Part shown: positions 1 to 8,590 of the stretch, in pieces
How the letters are laid out: each line of letters starts with the position of its first letter
Position numbering within the stretch: the stretch's first letter is position 1
Assembly: GCA_019359675.1 (NCBI GenBank)
Contig: JAHHGX010000017.1
Coordinates: 1-64,000, forward strand
Reading direction: 5' to 3'
DNA: 64,000 nt
Origin: Calothrix sp. FI2-JRJ7
GTDB lineage: Bacteria; Cyanobacteriota; Cyanobacteriia; Cyanobacteriales; Nostocaceae
The notes under the pieces: model-generated
What the model was told of the DNA's origin: nothing
The model's database searches: none
What the model saw: only the letters and a program-made list of their open reading frames with translations
Program-made: the position numbers and the translations under genes

Positions 1-72
1 ATCCACCAATTGTCCCTGCGACAATTGGAGAAGGCTTTCACGCTTTAATTCAAGAGGCTGATTTTTATCCAT
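1..72 (-). CDS. Probable IS66-like transposase, N-terminus only (runs off left edge)
   Basis: Reading the minus strand from an ATG at 72 gives an open frame beginning MDKNQPLELKRESLLQL that continues past the window edge. A short Leu/Glu-rich N-terminus followed by an LVD-type stretch resembles the start of IS66-family transposases common in cyanobacteria. Only 24 codons are visible, so this rests on resemblance. An ATG at 81 is an alternative start. The adjacent NUDIX remnant, which lacks its 5' part, fits insertion of an element here. Confidence 0.4.
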   Translation of the reverse strand, partial: MDKNQPLELKRESLLQLSQGQLVD

Positions 73-166
73 GACTATCATAATCTGCCTCGGTTGTTAC
101 ACTTGTCAATACCCCTAGACCTGCCTGACACTTAAACCGTGCTTCTTATATAATTTTTACGGCGCC

Positions 167-187
167 GTGACCCCCGGAGGGGGTCAC
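167..187. repeat. 9-bp perfect inverted repeat (GTGACCCCC / GGGGGTCAC)
   Basis: Two 9-base arms are separated by GGA, in the gap between the transposase start and the NUDIX remnant. It could be a terminator stem or part of a mobile-element end. No T-run follows on either side, so a classic intrinsic terminator is not supported. Confidence 0.45.
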
Positions 188-195
188 TCACTTAA

Positions 196-495
196 AGTTT
201 TGGGAAGGGGACTAACTGGAGACCTGAATCCTTACAAACTGGGTATAGTTCGCAAGATGTTAAAAAAATTGCTACGCTTTATAACGGGCCAAGTAAGGAT
301 ACAAATCAACTACATTTGTTTTTAGCACAGAATGCAGTTAAGGTGAGCGAGCAAAATTTGGATATTACAGAAGAAATTGAAGTTTTGTTAATTCCTATTG
401 ATGAAGTGCTAAGTAAAATAGAAAGTGGTGAGATTTGCGTAGTAAGTAGCATTGCTGCTTTATTGTTAGGTTTAAATTTTTTAAAAACTCTATGA
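196..495 (+). pseudogene. NUDIX hydrolase, 3' remnant
   Basis: The frame is open from just after a TAA at 193-195 to TGA at 493-495. It reads ...TGYSSQDVKKIATLYNGPS..., then LHLFLAQNAVKV, then LDITEEIEVLLIPIDEVL and a C-terminal SSIAALLLGLNFL. These match the C-terminal half of ADP-ribose-pyrophosphatase-like NUDIX proteins. The N-terminal half and a proper NUDIX box (GX5EX7REUXEEXGU) are missing: where REL-EE-TG would be expected the sequence reads RPESLQTGY. There is no plausible start codon. The stop overlaps the ATG of the downstream ABA4-like gene (ATGA), so the two were probably translationally coupled. The 5' loss may be due to the element at the left edge. Confidence 0.65.
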
Positions 496-962
496 CTATT
501 TCTCAAATCTTTAACGTTGCTAATTTAGTTGTACTACCATTTTGGGCTTTGATGATTTTATTGCCGAAATGGAAGGTTACGCAAAAGGTAATGGAGTCTT
601 ATATTCCATTTATTCCTTTAGCGTTAACGTATGTGTATTTATTTGCCAGTAGCATTACACCAGAAAATGCTCAAGCTCTCTCAAACCCACAGTTAGCTGA
701 TATTGCTAGATTTTTTGCTGACGAAACCGCAGCAGCTACTGGTTGGATTCATTTTTTGGTAATGGATTTATTTGTGGGTAGATATATTTATTTAGAGGGG
801 CAAAAAAGTGGGGTGTGGACTTTTCACTCGTTAGCACTGTGTTTATTTGCTGGCCCTATGGGGTTGCTTTCACATATCCTGACTTTTTGGATTAGTACAA
901 AGTTTTTAGCTAAGAATGATAGTTCATCTGTTGCGGATGCTTCTACTCAAGCAGAAATATGA
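492..962 (+). CDS. ABA4-like (DUF4281) integral membrane protein
   Basis: 156 residues with about four hydrophobic segments and the motifs WIHFLVMDLFVGRYIYLEG and LFAGPMGLLSHILTF, typical of the ABA4-like family. In plants ABA4 is needed for neoxanthin formation, and cyanobacterial homologues are linked to carotenoid metabolism. The precise role here is inferred from family only. The ATG at 492 overlaps the stop of the NUDIX remnant. The protein ends in a hydrophilic tail (DSSSVADASTQAEI). It is intact and of normal family length. Confidence 0.8.
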   Translation: MTISQIFNVANLVVLPFWALMILLPKWKVTQKVMESYIPFIPLALTYVYLFASSITPENAQALSNPQLADIARFFADETAAATGWIHFLVMDLFVGRYIYLEGQKSGVWTFHSLALCLFAGPMGLLSHILTFWISTKFLAKNDSSSVADASTQAEI

Positions 963-973
963 AGTTAAATATT

Positions 974-1014
974 GTTGGTTATGTTGGGTTACGCGCTAGC
1001 GAAGCCAACCTACC
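974..1014. repeat. Dispersed GTTGGGTTACGC-type repeat
   Basis: The segment TGTTGGGTTACGCGCTAGC...GCCAACCTAC lies between convergent genes. Related copies occur at about 59330-59400 and 59636-59690 (GTAGGTTGGGTGgAGGCTTTGCGTAACCCAA). This is a small interspersed cyanobacterial repeat with no coding content. Confidence 0.5.
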
Positions 1015-1930
1015 TTTTCCATTGCTGTAGAATATACGAGTAAAACCAATTTTTATCAACTTTGTCCATTGCTAAAATTTTTCTTCCTTTTTCAACAACT
1101 TTGGTTCTTCCTTGGCTTTTTCCTGTGGCTATAATTTCTGTCTCTAGTTCTTTTAATTGAAATGCTTCTGGATGACCTAAATATGAAGTTGCTAATACGT
1201 CCCAGGCATAATAATCTTGAGAAATTACTAAGGCATAACACTGTCCTGCTAAATCGGATATATCATATTGACGCTGTTTGCCTATTTTTTGGACAAATTC
1301 AGGCGTAACTGGAACGTTATTTGTGATATCTAGCGAACACATGATTATTTCTATTGAACTTTCCCAGACGCGCGCTACTGCTTTTGGGTCCCAGTAAGCG
1401 TTCCATTCAGCAGAACCATCTTGTCCAGATTCCCAATTTTTTTCTACGTTACCTGCTACATTTAAGGCGCCTCCCATCCAAATAAGGCGCCGAATTTTAC
1501 TTTCGATATCCGGGGCTTTATCTAGTACATACGCGAGGTTAGTTAATGGGCCTGTTATTAATAATGTGACGGGTTCGGGTGCTTGTTGTAATGCGCGTAT
1601 CATAAAGTCTTGACCCGGTTCTGTAAGTAACGGGGTTGTGTATGTATCTTGCTGGTTAAGAATTGGCAGGTTATCGATAACAAAGGAGTCACGACGGTAT
1701 AGGTATGGAAATGGATTGATTCCACGGACGGTACTTTCTGCTACGCTCACGTGAGAAAAACCCATTAGGTCTAAGATTTTACGTGTTGCGCTGACTGCTG
1801 GTTGAATGTAACAGTCAGCAGGGGTGACAATAACACCAATAGGCTCAACATTTTCCATCGTCATCAAAAGCATGACAGCAAGAAAATCATCAACGGCGCC
1901 GTCGTGGTCTAACAATACAAGTTCTTTCAT
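1010..1930 (-). CDS. Nucleoside hydrolase (inosine/uridine-preferring family)
   Basis: 306 residues starting MKELVLLDHDGAVDDFLAV. The DxDxxxDD calcium-binding signature is at residues 8-15 (D8, D10, D14, D15). TGPLTNLAYVL and a central MGGA segment are family landmarks. These enzymes cleave the N-glycosidic bond of ribonucleosides to give ribose plus base. The downstream ribokinase on the same strand (ending 110 bp upstream of this start) makes a ribose-salvage pair plausible. Substrate preference cannot be read from the sequence. Confidence 0.88.
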   Translation of the reverse strand: MKELVLLDHDGAVDDFLAVMLLMTMENVEPIGVIVTPADCYIQPAVSATRKILDLMGFSHVSVAESTVRGINPFPYLYRRDSFVIDNLPILNQQDTYTTPLLTEPGQDFMIRALQQAPEPVTLLITGPLTNLAYVLDKAPDIESKIRRLIWMGGALNVAGNVEKNWESGQDGSAEWNAYWDPKAVARVWESSIEIIMCSLDITNNVPVTPEFVQKIGKQRQYDISDLAGQCYALVISQDYYAWDVLATSYLGHPEAFQLKELETEIIATGKSQGRTKVVEKGRKILAMDKVDKNWFYSYILQQWKR

Positions 1931-1961
1931 CTAAATTAACTCCTAACTCCGCTCCTCGTAA

Positions 1962-2020
1962 GGTGCGTGACGCTACTAGTTTATTAGTTTTACTTCGCGA
2001 TTGTTATGGCGTCACGCACC
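1962..2020. repeat. Inverted repeat GGTGCGTGACGC ... GCGTCACGCACC
   Basis: Twelve-base arms flank a 35-base AT-rich loop between the nucleoside hydrolase and ribokinase genes. CTAACTCCTAACTCC-type heptanucleotide repeats sit on both sides. This is a dispersed-repeat type rather than a terminator (no T-run), though an RNA hairpin could affect read-through between the two genes. Confidence 0.6.
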
Positions 2021-2040
2021 CTACTCCTAACTTGTAACCC

Positions 2041-2976
2041 CTAACTTTTAATTTCTATTCCCCTTTCTTTTAAAAATGCTTCAAACATGTATCTGTCGGG
2101 TAATGATGGTTGGGCGCCTGGTCTGGTGGCTGCTATTGCACCTGCTGCGGCACCCCATGTAACACATTCACGTAAAGATAATTCTGCTTCTATTGCTGCT
2201 GCTAGTCCACCACTAAATGCGTCTCCTGCTGCTGTTGTGTCTACTGCTTGTATAGTAAATGCTGGTATAAAAAAGTTTTCTTCTTTGGTGGCGCAATATA
2301 CTCCTTTGGCGCCAAGTTTAATGATGGCGCATTTTACTCCGCGTTGTAATAGTATTTGAGCGGCTTTTGCTGCGGATTCTTCATTGTCTACCGGAAAACC
2401 AACGAGTTGCCTTGCTTCGACTTCGTTGGGTGTAATTATATCTACTAATGAATATATTTCTGATGGTACATCTAATTGTACGGGGGCTGGGTCAAGGATA
2501 ACTTTGACACCAGCATCATGACCTGCTTTGGCGGCAGCAACTACAGCAGCCATTGGGACTTCAAATTGTAATAGTAATGCTTTTGCACGTGGTAATAAGT
2601 CTGTGAGCCTTTCAACGTCTTCATTATCTAATAGTCCATTGGCGCCTGGAATCACAATAATTTGATTTTCGCCTTGAGCATCAACGATAATAACGGCTAC
2701 ACCTGAACTAGCATTTGCTTCGATTGATACATTGTCGGTTCTTACACCCGCTGCTTGTAAGCTGTTTACTAATTCGGCGCCAAAACTATGGGCACCCACT
2801 CGTCCAACAATATGTGTATTAATTCCTAAGCGGGCACTGGCAACCGCTTGGTTGGCACCTTTTCCACCTGGTGCTTTGAAAAATTCTTGTCCCAACAGCG
2901 TTTCGCCGGCGACGGGTAATCTGGGTGCTGTCGCGATTAAATCTATATTAATGCTGCCGAAGACGATAACTGTCAT
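2041..2976 (-). CDS. rbsK: Ribokinase (PfkB family)
   Basis: 311 residues starting MTVIVFGSINIDLI. The substrate-binding GGKGAN motif is at residues 37-42, and the C-terminal ATP/catalytic motif DTTAAGDAFSGGLA carries the catalytic Asp. The length fits ribokinase, which phosphorylates D-ribose to ribose-5-phosphate. The nucleoside hydrolase immediately downstream on the same strand would supply ribose. The canonical DTTGAGDAF is DTTAAGDAF here, a small change in the anion-hole region. Other PfkB sugar or nucleoside kinases cannot be excluded. Confidence 0.88.
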   Translation of the reverse strand: MTVIVFGSINIDLIATAPRLPVAGETLLGQEFFKAPGGKGANQAVASARLGINTHIVGRVGAHSFGAELVNSLQAAGVRTDNVSIEANASSGVAVIIVDAQGENQIIVIPGANGLLDNEDVERLTDLLPRAKALLLQFEVPMAAVVAAAKAGHDAGVKVILDPAPVQLDVPSEIYSLVDIITPNEVEARQLVGFPVDNEESAAKAAQILLQRGVKCAIIKLGAKGVYCATKEENFFIPAFTIQAVDTTAAGDAFSGGLAAAIEAELSLRECVTWGAAAGAIAATRPGAQPSLPDRYMFEAFLKERGIEIKS

Positions 2977-3286
2977 AAAAGTGTGTTTTTCTGGTTTTCC
3001 CGCTCCAATGGCACTATACTAACGGACACCTTTAACATCGTTCAAAGCCCTTAACACCCTCATTGTTTCTACAAAAATTTATTATTGACGTACAAACACT
3101 TAATATGTTAGTGATTTTTATAACTGATATTTTATCAAGGCACCTGTGTAAAAATGTATGTATAACAATCCTAGGCACCAAGTGTTCTTAGTATCGTCTA
3201 TTAGTATACGACGAATTCAAATGAACATGATAATCGTCATCATTTAAGTCATCATTTAAGTCAAAATTAAAAGATTTGGTTTAATC
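2977..3286. other. Intergenic region with a short tandem duplication
   Basis: This AT-rich stretch lies between the divergent rbsK and the secreted-protein gene and should carry both promoters. A 12-base unit CATCATTTAAGT is duplicated in tandem at about 3239-3262, just upstream of the ATG at 3287. No RNA gene or ORF was recognised. Confidence 0.5.
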
Positions 3287-4288
3287 ATGAAAAAAAGCAT
3301 CATTATTACTGGTATAGCATTTTTCATTGCTGGTATGGGTATGAAACCTTTTATCATAGCTAATGCTAAAACTCCTGCGGTCAAACCAACTATTAACAAG
3401 CAACAAACTAATACACCAGTTAATACACCAAAAATTACCCCTGCTGCTAAAGCCAAGGTTCAATTAATTTCCGCAGGCACCGAACCACGTCAAGAACTAC
3501 GAATAAAGCCAGTTGTGGGCACAAGAGAACTCGCTGATATGAAGGTCAATGTTGACATGGTTATTTCTTTTGAGGGTAAACCTTCACCAGCCTTTAAAAT
3601 GCCTGCAACAATAATGAAGACCGATGTTGTGGTAACAAAGGTTGAACCAAACGGTGATGTGCATTATGAGTTTTCTTATAAAGACGTTGATATTCAAGGT
3701 GATACATCATTACCACCAGCAGCTATCAGCAAGATGCGTGGAGAAATTAAAAAGCTGACTGGAATGAAAGGTACAGCAGTAGTTGATAGTCGTGGGCAAA
3801 CCAAACAAGCAAATCTTACCCTTCCCCAAGGTATAGATAACAGCCTTAAGCAGTATATTGACCAATTTTCAAATTCGATGCAGCAACTGTCTACACCTTT
3901 TCCACTAGAAGCTGTAGGTGTTGGCGCCAAATGGCGTGCGACCGAAAGTGTTAATGTCAGTGGAATGACAGTTAATCAAAGTGCATTGTACGAGTTGGTT
4001 AGCATCAAAGATAATCTTGCGACATTCAACGTTACAATCGAACAGCAAGTACCAGGACAACAAAAATTAAACTTGCCGGAGGCGCCTGCTGGAGTGACGA
4101 TGACTGTTAAGTCATATGACGGCAAAGGTCAGGGACAAGCGCAAATCAGCATGAATAAATTAATGCCAGTTAGTTCTAATGTATCGATAACTGCGAACTC
4201 GCTGTGGGGAATGACACCCGCGAATAGTAAGAAAGAAATAACGATGAACCAGCAAATGTCAATCCAAATGACTATTGACTCAAAATAA
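3287..4288 (+). CDS. Secreted protein of unknown function (possibly DUF6263-like)
   Basis: 333 residues. The N-terminus MKKSIIITGIAFFIAGMGM is a signal peptide (KK charge, hydrophobic core), followed by a Pro/Thr/Lys-rich linker to about residue 50. The remainder is a beta-rich domain containing DVHYEFSYKDVDIQG and AVGVGAKWRATESVNVSGMTVNQSALYEL, reminiscent of DUF6263-type cyanobacterial proteins. No catalytic motif is visible. It appears monocistronic, with its own upstream region and ccbP 124 bp downstream. A periplasmic or extracellular location is inferred. Confidence 0.65.
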   Translation: MKKSIIITGIAFFIAGMGMKPFIIANAKTPAVKPTINKQQTNTPVNTPKITPAAKAKVQLISAGTEPRQELRIKPVVGTRELADMKVNVDMVISFEGKPSPAFKMPATIMKTDVVVTKVEPNGDVHYEFSYKDVDIQGDTSLPPAAISKMRGEIKKLTGMKGTAVVDSRGQTKQANLTLPQGIDNSLKQYIDQFSNSMQQLSTPFPLEAVGVGAKWRATESVNVSGMTVNQSALYELVSIKDNLATFNVTIEQQVPGQQKLNLPEAPAGVTMTVKSYDGKGQGQAQISMNKLMPVSSNVSITANSLWGMTPANSKKEITMNQQMSIQMTIDSK

Positions 4289-4411
4289 TTACACTCCTTA
4301 TTTCTTTAGAGTAGTTGAGCTTAAGTGCTGAAATCGATAATATTTACGATTATCAGTCAACAACTTCAATCCAAAACACTAATCTGAATTATTAGGGGAG
4401 GGGTGTCTTAA

Positions 4412-4789
4412 ATGTCCGACGTAGAAACCGATGAGACTCGTGAGGAGCGCATCAAGAACGAAATACTTGTTGATGCTGAAGACAAAGAAGACCGCGCGAT
4501 GGGGTGGTATTATTACCTAGACGAGTGCCTAAATTTTCCATTTAATGCTAAATGGGCAAAAAAGGGACGTAAAGGAACTGCACCAGAAAAGGATGTCGAA
4601 GTTTTAGCGATGGCAACCGAAGAAGAGTGCTTACGCGATATGCTCGTGGAAGTAGTCGAGGTTGGTGGCAAAGACGAGGACGTTGACATTGCGCGGTTAA
4701 CTGATTTGAAGGTGCTTGATGCTGATGAAGATACTCAGGAAGCGCTAGATGATTGGTACTACTGGGTAGCAAAAGGTTACAAGTTCTAA
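4412..4789 (+). CDS. ccbP: Calcium-binding protein, CcbP family
   Basis: 125 residues, strongly acidic. The conserved block RAMGWYYYLDECLNFPF is at about residues 29-45 and the C-terminus is ALDDWYYWVAKGYKF. This matches CcbP, whose Anabaena member binds Ca2+ through surface acidic residues and negatively influences heterocyst differentiation. The Asp/Glu runs (VETDETREER, DAEDKEDR, GGKDEDVD) are visible. A GGGGAGGGG-like Shine-Dalgarno (AGGGGAGGGG, about 4393-4402) precedes the ATG. A strong hairpin terminator follows, so it is probably monocistronic. Role in cell differentiation is by homology only. Confidence 0.8.
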   Translation: MSDVETDETREERIKNEILVDAEDKEDRAMGWYYYLDECLNFPFNAKWAKKGRKGTAPEKDVEVLAMATEEECLRDMLVEVVEVGGKDEDVDIARLTDLKVLDADEDTQEALDDWYYWVAKGYKF

Positions 4790-4802
4790 TTTAATAAGTT
4801 AT

Positions 4803-4842
4803 AGAAACCGGGTTTCTGGTAGGAACCCGGTTTCTTTTCTTG
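4803..4842 (+). terminator. Intrinsic terminator after ccbP
   Basis: The arms AGAAACCGGGTT and AACCCGGTTTCT are separated by a short loop and followed by TTTCTT. The GAAACC...GGTTTC core resembles the inner part of the dispersed elements at 31665-31782 and 62353-62469, so the terminator may derive from that repeat family. Confidence 0.7.
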
Positions 4843-4871
4843 CAAAGAGAATTTATAATAAATATTAATTT

Positions 4872-6047
4872 ATGTCATTTAATATTTTAAGTTTAGATGG
4901 GGGTGGAATTCGCGGAATTGTGGCGGCGAAAATGCTATCTATTATCGAAAAACAAATTGATAAACCTTTAAATGAGTATTTTCAGCTAATTACTGGAACT
5001 TCTACTGGTTCTATATTAGCGGCAGCTATAGCCAGTGGACGTAGTAGTGAAGAAATTGTTGATTTATATAAGCAGCAAAGTTCTATTATTTTTCCTTATA
5101 GAAAGCGTTTTAGTCTTAAACGTTTACCTTTACTTTTTAAACATGGGGTATCGGCGCCTAAGTATTCACAGAAAGGGTTAATTCAGGTTTTAAAAGGTGT
5201 TTTTGGAGATACACCGCTTTTTAATATTGCTTCACCGTTATTATTAATAATATCTTTTGATACTATCGAGCGTTCGCCTATTTTTTTTAAAAGTTGGCGC
5301 CAAGATAAAGGTTATGGCAACGTGCCATTATGGGAAGTATGTGTTTGTTCGGCATCGGCGCCTACTTATTTTCCCGCACACAAACTTAACAGACGAATTG
5401 GTGGAACCGCGCAAGATGGATATAGTGATGCAATTATATTAGATGATGGCGCCGCTTCAGTCGATAATATTTATAACAACATGCAAATCAGTATTATCGA
5501 CGGTACAGGAATTTCACAAACCCGCACAATTAAAAAATATATTGGCTCAACTCGCACCTGCACAATATACCCAGCTTGGGAAAAAGTCCCCGATAAAACT
5601 TCGATTTACTTAATCAAATCACAATACTCAGCTATCGATGGAGGAGTTGCGGCAAATAACCCCTCAAGTTGTGCAGTTGCAGAAGCATTAAGATTAGGAT
5701 ATTCCATCCAAGACATTCGCGTTCTTTCCATCGGAACTGGAGAACGCACGCGCATAATTCCATTTGAACAAGCGCAACATTGGGGTTTAATACAATGGGC
5801 ACAACCATTAATTGGTATACTTTTTGACGGTTCATCAGAAATATACGAGTATATAACTAAGCAAATAGCTCATCAGCGTATACTCAGACTACAATTCAAG
5901 CTCGATAGAGAACTTACAGGAAAACGTCTTAGCGACGATATCGACGACGTAAGTCCAGAAAATATTAGCAACCTGCTTGAAGCTGCCCAAGTTTACATGC
6001 AGCAACCTAATATACAAACCTCACTACATAAATTTTTTAGCAACTAA
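4872..6047 (+). CDS. Patatin-like phospholipase with an inserted module
   Basis: 391 residues. The oxyanion-hole motif DGGGIRG is at residues 9-15, the nucleophile motif GTSTG has Ser44, and the catalytic Asp lies in AIDGGVAANNPS near residue 256. Patatins hydrolyse acyl esters of lipids. Between APTYFPAHKLN (about residue 172) and the DGG motif lies a segment of about 75 residues (GGTAQDG...ISIIDGTGISQTRTI...GSTRTCTI...AWEKVPDKTSIY). It resembles a domain better known from phage tail and virion proteins and is not part of the core fold. All catalytic residues are retained, so the enzyme should be active. Secretion signals are absent. The stop is 2 bp from the end of the convergent U32 gene. 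Confidence 0.85.
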   Translation: MSFNILSLDGGGIRGIVAAKMLSIIEKQIDKPLNEYFQLITGTSTGSILAAAIASGRSSEEIVDLYKQQSSIIFPYRKRFSLKRLPLLFKHGVSAPKYSQKGLIQVLKGVFGDTPLFNIASPLLLIISFDTIERSPIFFKSWRQDKGYGNVPLWEVCVCSASAPTYFPAHKLNRRIGGTAQDGYSDAIILDDGAASVDNIYNNMQISIIDGTGISQTRTIKKYIGSTRTCTIYPAWEKVPDKTSIYLIKSQYSAIDGGVAANNPSSCAVAEALRLGYSIQDIRVLSIGTGERTRIIPFEQAQHWGLIQWAQPLIGILFDGSSEIYEYITKQIAHQRILRLQFKLDRELTGKRLSDDIDDVSPENISNLLEAAQVYMQQPNIQTSLHKFFSN

Positions 6048-6049
6048 CT

Positions 6050-8590
6050 TTATCGCACAACTGTACCACGTGTAACACCAAGTTGATTTTGTAACTTTAA
6101 CTGGCGCCACAATTGCGAACCAGTTATTTTACCTTGTAATAACTGTTGATAATACTGTATTATTTGAGCCACCTCTTCGGGTTTTTCATTAACAAACTCA
6201 ATCCGAAAACTTTGTAAACCAAGTTCAATTAATCGTTGTACGTACTCGGCGCCAGTTTGAGCGGTGGCATTAAATACTGTATTGCGACATCCTAAGTCAG
6301 CTTGCAGAATATGCTCGCTTCCGACTCTATCACGTAACTTAACCTCATGTTTTTCACATGGGCGCCCGCAATCACGAAAATCTTTCCCATCAGAAAGAAA
6401 CGCACAAAATACACAATGCTCCATATGGAACATAGGCATATGTTGATGTATAGTGACTTCGTACCAGTTAGGGGGTGAGGTTGTAAGTAAATCTTCTAAC
6501 TGATTAATATTTAAGTCATAAGAAGCAGTTAACCGTTCTAAGCCAAAATTATTCTTTAAATAATCTGCTGTTAATGGGTTAGCGACATTAAGCGAAAAAT
6601 CTCCTATACATCTATCATTGGCAAAGAATTGAAGATGGTCATAGTTACGTACTAAATACCCATCAGCATTACACCCACGTACCTGCTGTAAAATCCAGTT
6701 TTCCCCAGGTTTGGTAATTCGTGGTGGTGCAACAAAAATTGTCGTGTGTGTAGAGACGTTACATGTAACGTCTCTACGGATATTATTGTTTTTAACGATT
6801 TCTACTGCTTCGCGATATTTTCGAGGGTCTTCAAATTCACAGTACAGTGTTTCAATTCCTGCATTGAGTGCAGTTTGTAGCTGTTCGAGGTTGCGGACTA
6901 AGACAATTAGAGAGGTAATAGCTTTAGGTTGAACTTGTCGTGTAGGTAATAAATCTTTTAGCGAAGCATTTGCTTTTAATTGCCAGCGTTTGGGTTTTGC
7001 ACGTTGTTCTTCTAACTTTGCGACAATATCTCGACGCATTCGGTTTAATTCGCTGACTGGAACAATTACCTCACCTTTAAGATTATTAGTTAAATTACCT
7101 AATTTAAACGCTGTATTACCCAAACGTCCAAATTGTTCTTCTAATTTTTCTTGCGTTAATGGTTTATTGCGAGCAGTTTCTAAAGGAACTGAAGATTCAA
7201 CTAAAACTATATTACCTATTTCATCACGACAAAGGGCGCCTAAACAAACTCCGCTTTCTCCATGAACTTCAATATCAAGGGGACGCTGGAACTGTGGTAT
7301 GTCTCCAGCATAACTTTGTCGCACCTGCTTATCTAATTCAGGGTCGCTGGTTTTCCATAATTTATCCCCTATATAAATTCGGCGCCAGTTTATATTACCG
7401 CGTCCAAAGCTAATTACTGTATCTTTACCTTGTTGCTGTACAGCATATACTCGTCCACCTTCTTCCCTTGCTTCTGGGTGCCCGTTGTCAAATACAATAC
7501 CGTCACCTGGTTTGAGTGGCGCCTCTAATTTAACTACTACTTCTTCGTTATTTACACGTTTAACTCTACCTAAATATACCCCACGCTTCTTGCCAAATTT
7601 CGCATGTACCAATTCCTGATTGTTGATTCCACGGAACCAGCCTGTATACAAACCACGCGAAAACGCCATTTCTAAATTATATTCTTCTTCTTCTTTTAAA
7701 GTATTTTCTACTATTTCTTCCTCTGGTGCCTCCATTAATTTATCTAATGCTTCACGATAAACACGAGTAACGTTTGCTACATATTCAGGTGCTTTTAATC
7801 GCCCTTCAATTTTAAGACAGCTAACTCCAGATTTAACTAAATCAGGTAAAACACTTAAACCAGCTAAATCTTGTGGACTAAGTAAATATTTTTTATCTTT
7901 TAAGTTTAATACTTCGCCATCAACTACCATTTCATATGGCATTCTACAAGCTTGGGCACATTCACCTCGATTTGCAGAACGTCCTCCTAATGCTTCAGAT
8001 GTTAAACATTGTCCTGAATATGCCACACATAAGGCGCCGTGAACAAATACTTCTAAAGGTAAAGAGGCGCCGCGATATTGCATTCTATTTTGGATTTTGC
8101 TAATTTCTGATAATGAACACTCGCGTGCAAGTACTACTAAATTACATCCTAATTCCTGAGCAAACTCTACACCAACTTCGCTGGTAATGGTCATTTGAGT
8201 CGAAGCGTGAATAGGAAAGTCTTCGGAAATATGGCGAATTAAACGACAAATACCAATATCTTGGACAATTACTGCGTCTACACCTGCGCTAATAATTGTA
8301 CGTAAATATTTCTCTGCTTCGCGTAACTCTTGGGGAAATATTAATGTGTTAAGAGTAACGTAACCTTTAACACCACGACTATGCAGAAACTCCATTAACT
8401 CAGGCAAGTCAGCTTCGGTAAAATTTTCTGCACGCATTCTAGCGTTGAACTTGTCTAAACCGAAGTATATTGCATCGGCGCCGTTTTCAACAGCAGCTTT
8501 TGCACACTCCCAGTTACCTGCTGGCGCCAGAAGTGAGGGACGATTTAAAGTGTGCGCGTTTTGTTGGGTAAGTTCGAGTTCGGCTTGCAT
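6050..8590 (-). CDS. U32 family peptidase / RlhA-YegQ-like protein
   Basis: About 846 residues. The N-terminal TIM-barrel-like domain starts RPSLLAPAGNWECAKAAVENGADAIYFG, and the cysteine cluster SANRGECAQACRMPYEM is the U32 signature. A second, C-terminal collagenase-like half contains CVFCAFLSDGKDFRDCGRPCEKH. Related proteins YegQ (TrhP) and RlhA act in prephenate-dependent RNA hydroxylation, so an RNA-modification role is as likely as proteolysis. An upstream TTG at 8623 also keeps the frame open, but the ATG at 8590 (MQAELELTQ) is preferred. Residues around 605-615 (RRDVTCNVSTHT) are encoded by an inserted palindromic repeat, see 6750-6777. Confidence 0.85.
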   Translation of the reverse strand: MQAELELTQQNAHTLNRPSLLAPAGNWECAKAAVENGADAIYFGLDKFNARMRAENFTEADLPELMEFLHSRGVKGYVTLNTLIFPQELREAEKYLRTIISAGVDAVIVQDIGICRLIRHISEDFPIHASTQMTITSEVGVEFAQELGCNLVVLARECSLSEISKIQNRMQYRGASLPLEVFVHGALCVAYSGQCLTSEALGGRSANRGECAQACRMPYEMVVDGEVLNLKDKKYLLSPQDLAGLSVLPDLVKSGVSCLKIEGRLKAPEYVANVTRVYREALDKLMEAPEEEIVENTLKEEEEYNLEMAFSRGLYTGWFRGINNQELVHAKFGKKRGVYLGRVKRVNNEEVVVKLEAPLKPGDGIVFDNGHPEAREEGGRVYAVQQQGKDTVISFGRGNINWRRIYIGDKLWKTSDPELDKQVRQSYAGDIPQFQRPLDIEVHGESGVCLGALCRDEIGNIVLVESSVPLETARNKPLTQEKLEEQFGRLGNTAFKLGNLTNNLKGEVIVPVSELNRMRRDIVAKLEEQRAKPKRWQLKANASLKDLLPTRQVQPKAITSLIVLVRNLEQLQTALNAGIETLYCEFEDPRKYREAVEIVKNNNIRRDVTCNVSTHTTIFVAPPRITKPGENWILQQVRGCNADGYLVRNYDHLQFFANDRCIGDFSLNVANPLTADYLKNNFGLERLTASYDLNINQLEDLLTTSPPNWYEVTIHQHMPMFHMEHCVFCAFLSDGKDFRDCGRPCEKHEVKLRDRVGSEHILQADLGCRNTVFNATAQTGAEYVQRLIELGLQSFRIEFVNEKPEEVAQIIQYYQQLLQGKITGSQLWRQLKLQNQLGVTRGTVVR
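6750..6777. repeat. Perfect 28-bp palindrome inside the U32 gene
   Basis: The half-site GTAGAGACGTTACA is followed by its exact complement. An identical 28-bp copy lies at 62926-62953, with variants at 15818-15845 and 48298-48325, and longer-loop relatives at 31433-31481 and 35208-35251. Here the repeat is read through in frame, adding roughly ten codons between conserved U32 blocks. Confidence 0.9.

Noticed and set aside
2087-3022. Plus-strand frames opposite the ribokinase gene
   Set aside because: They are antisense shadows without family motifs or ribosome-binding sites.
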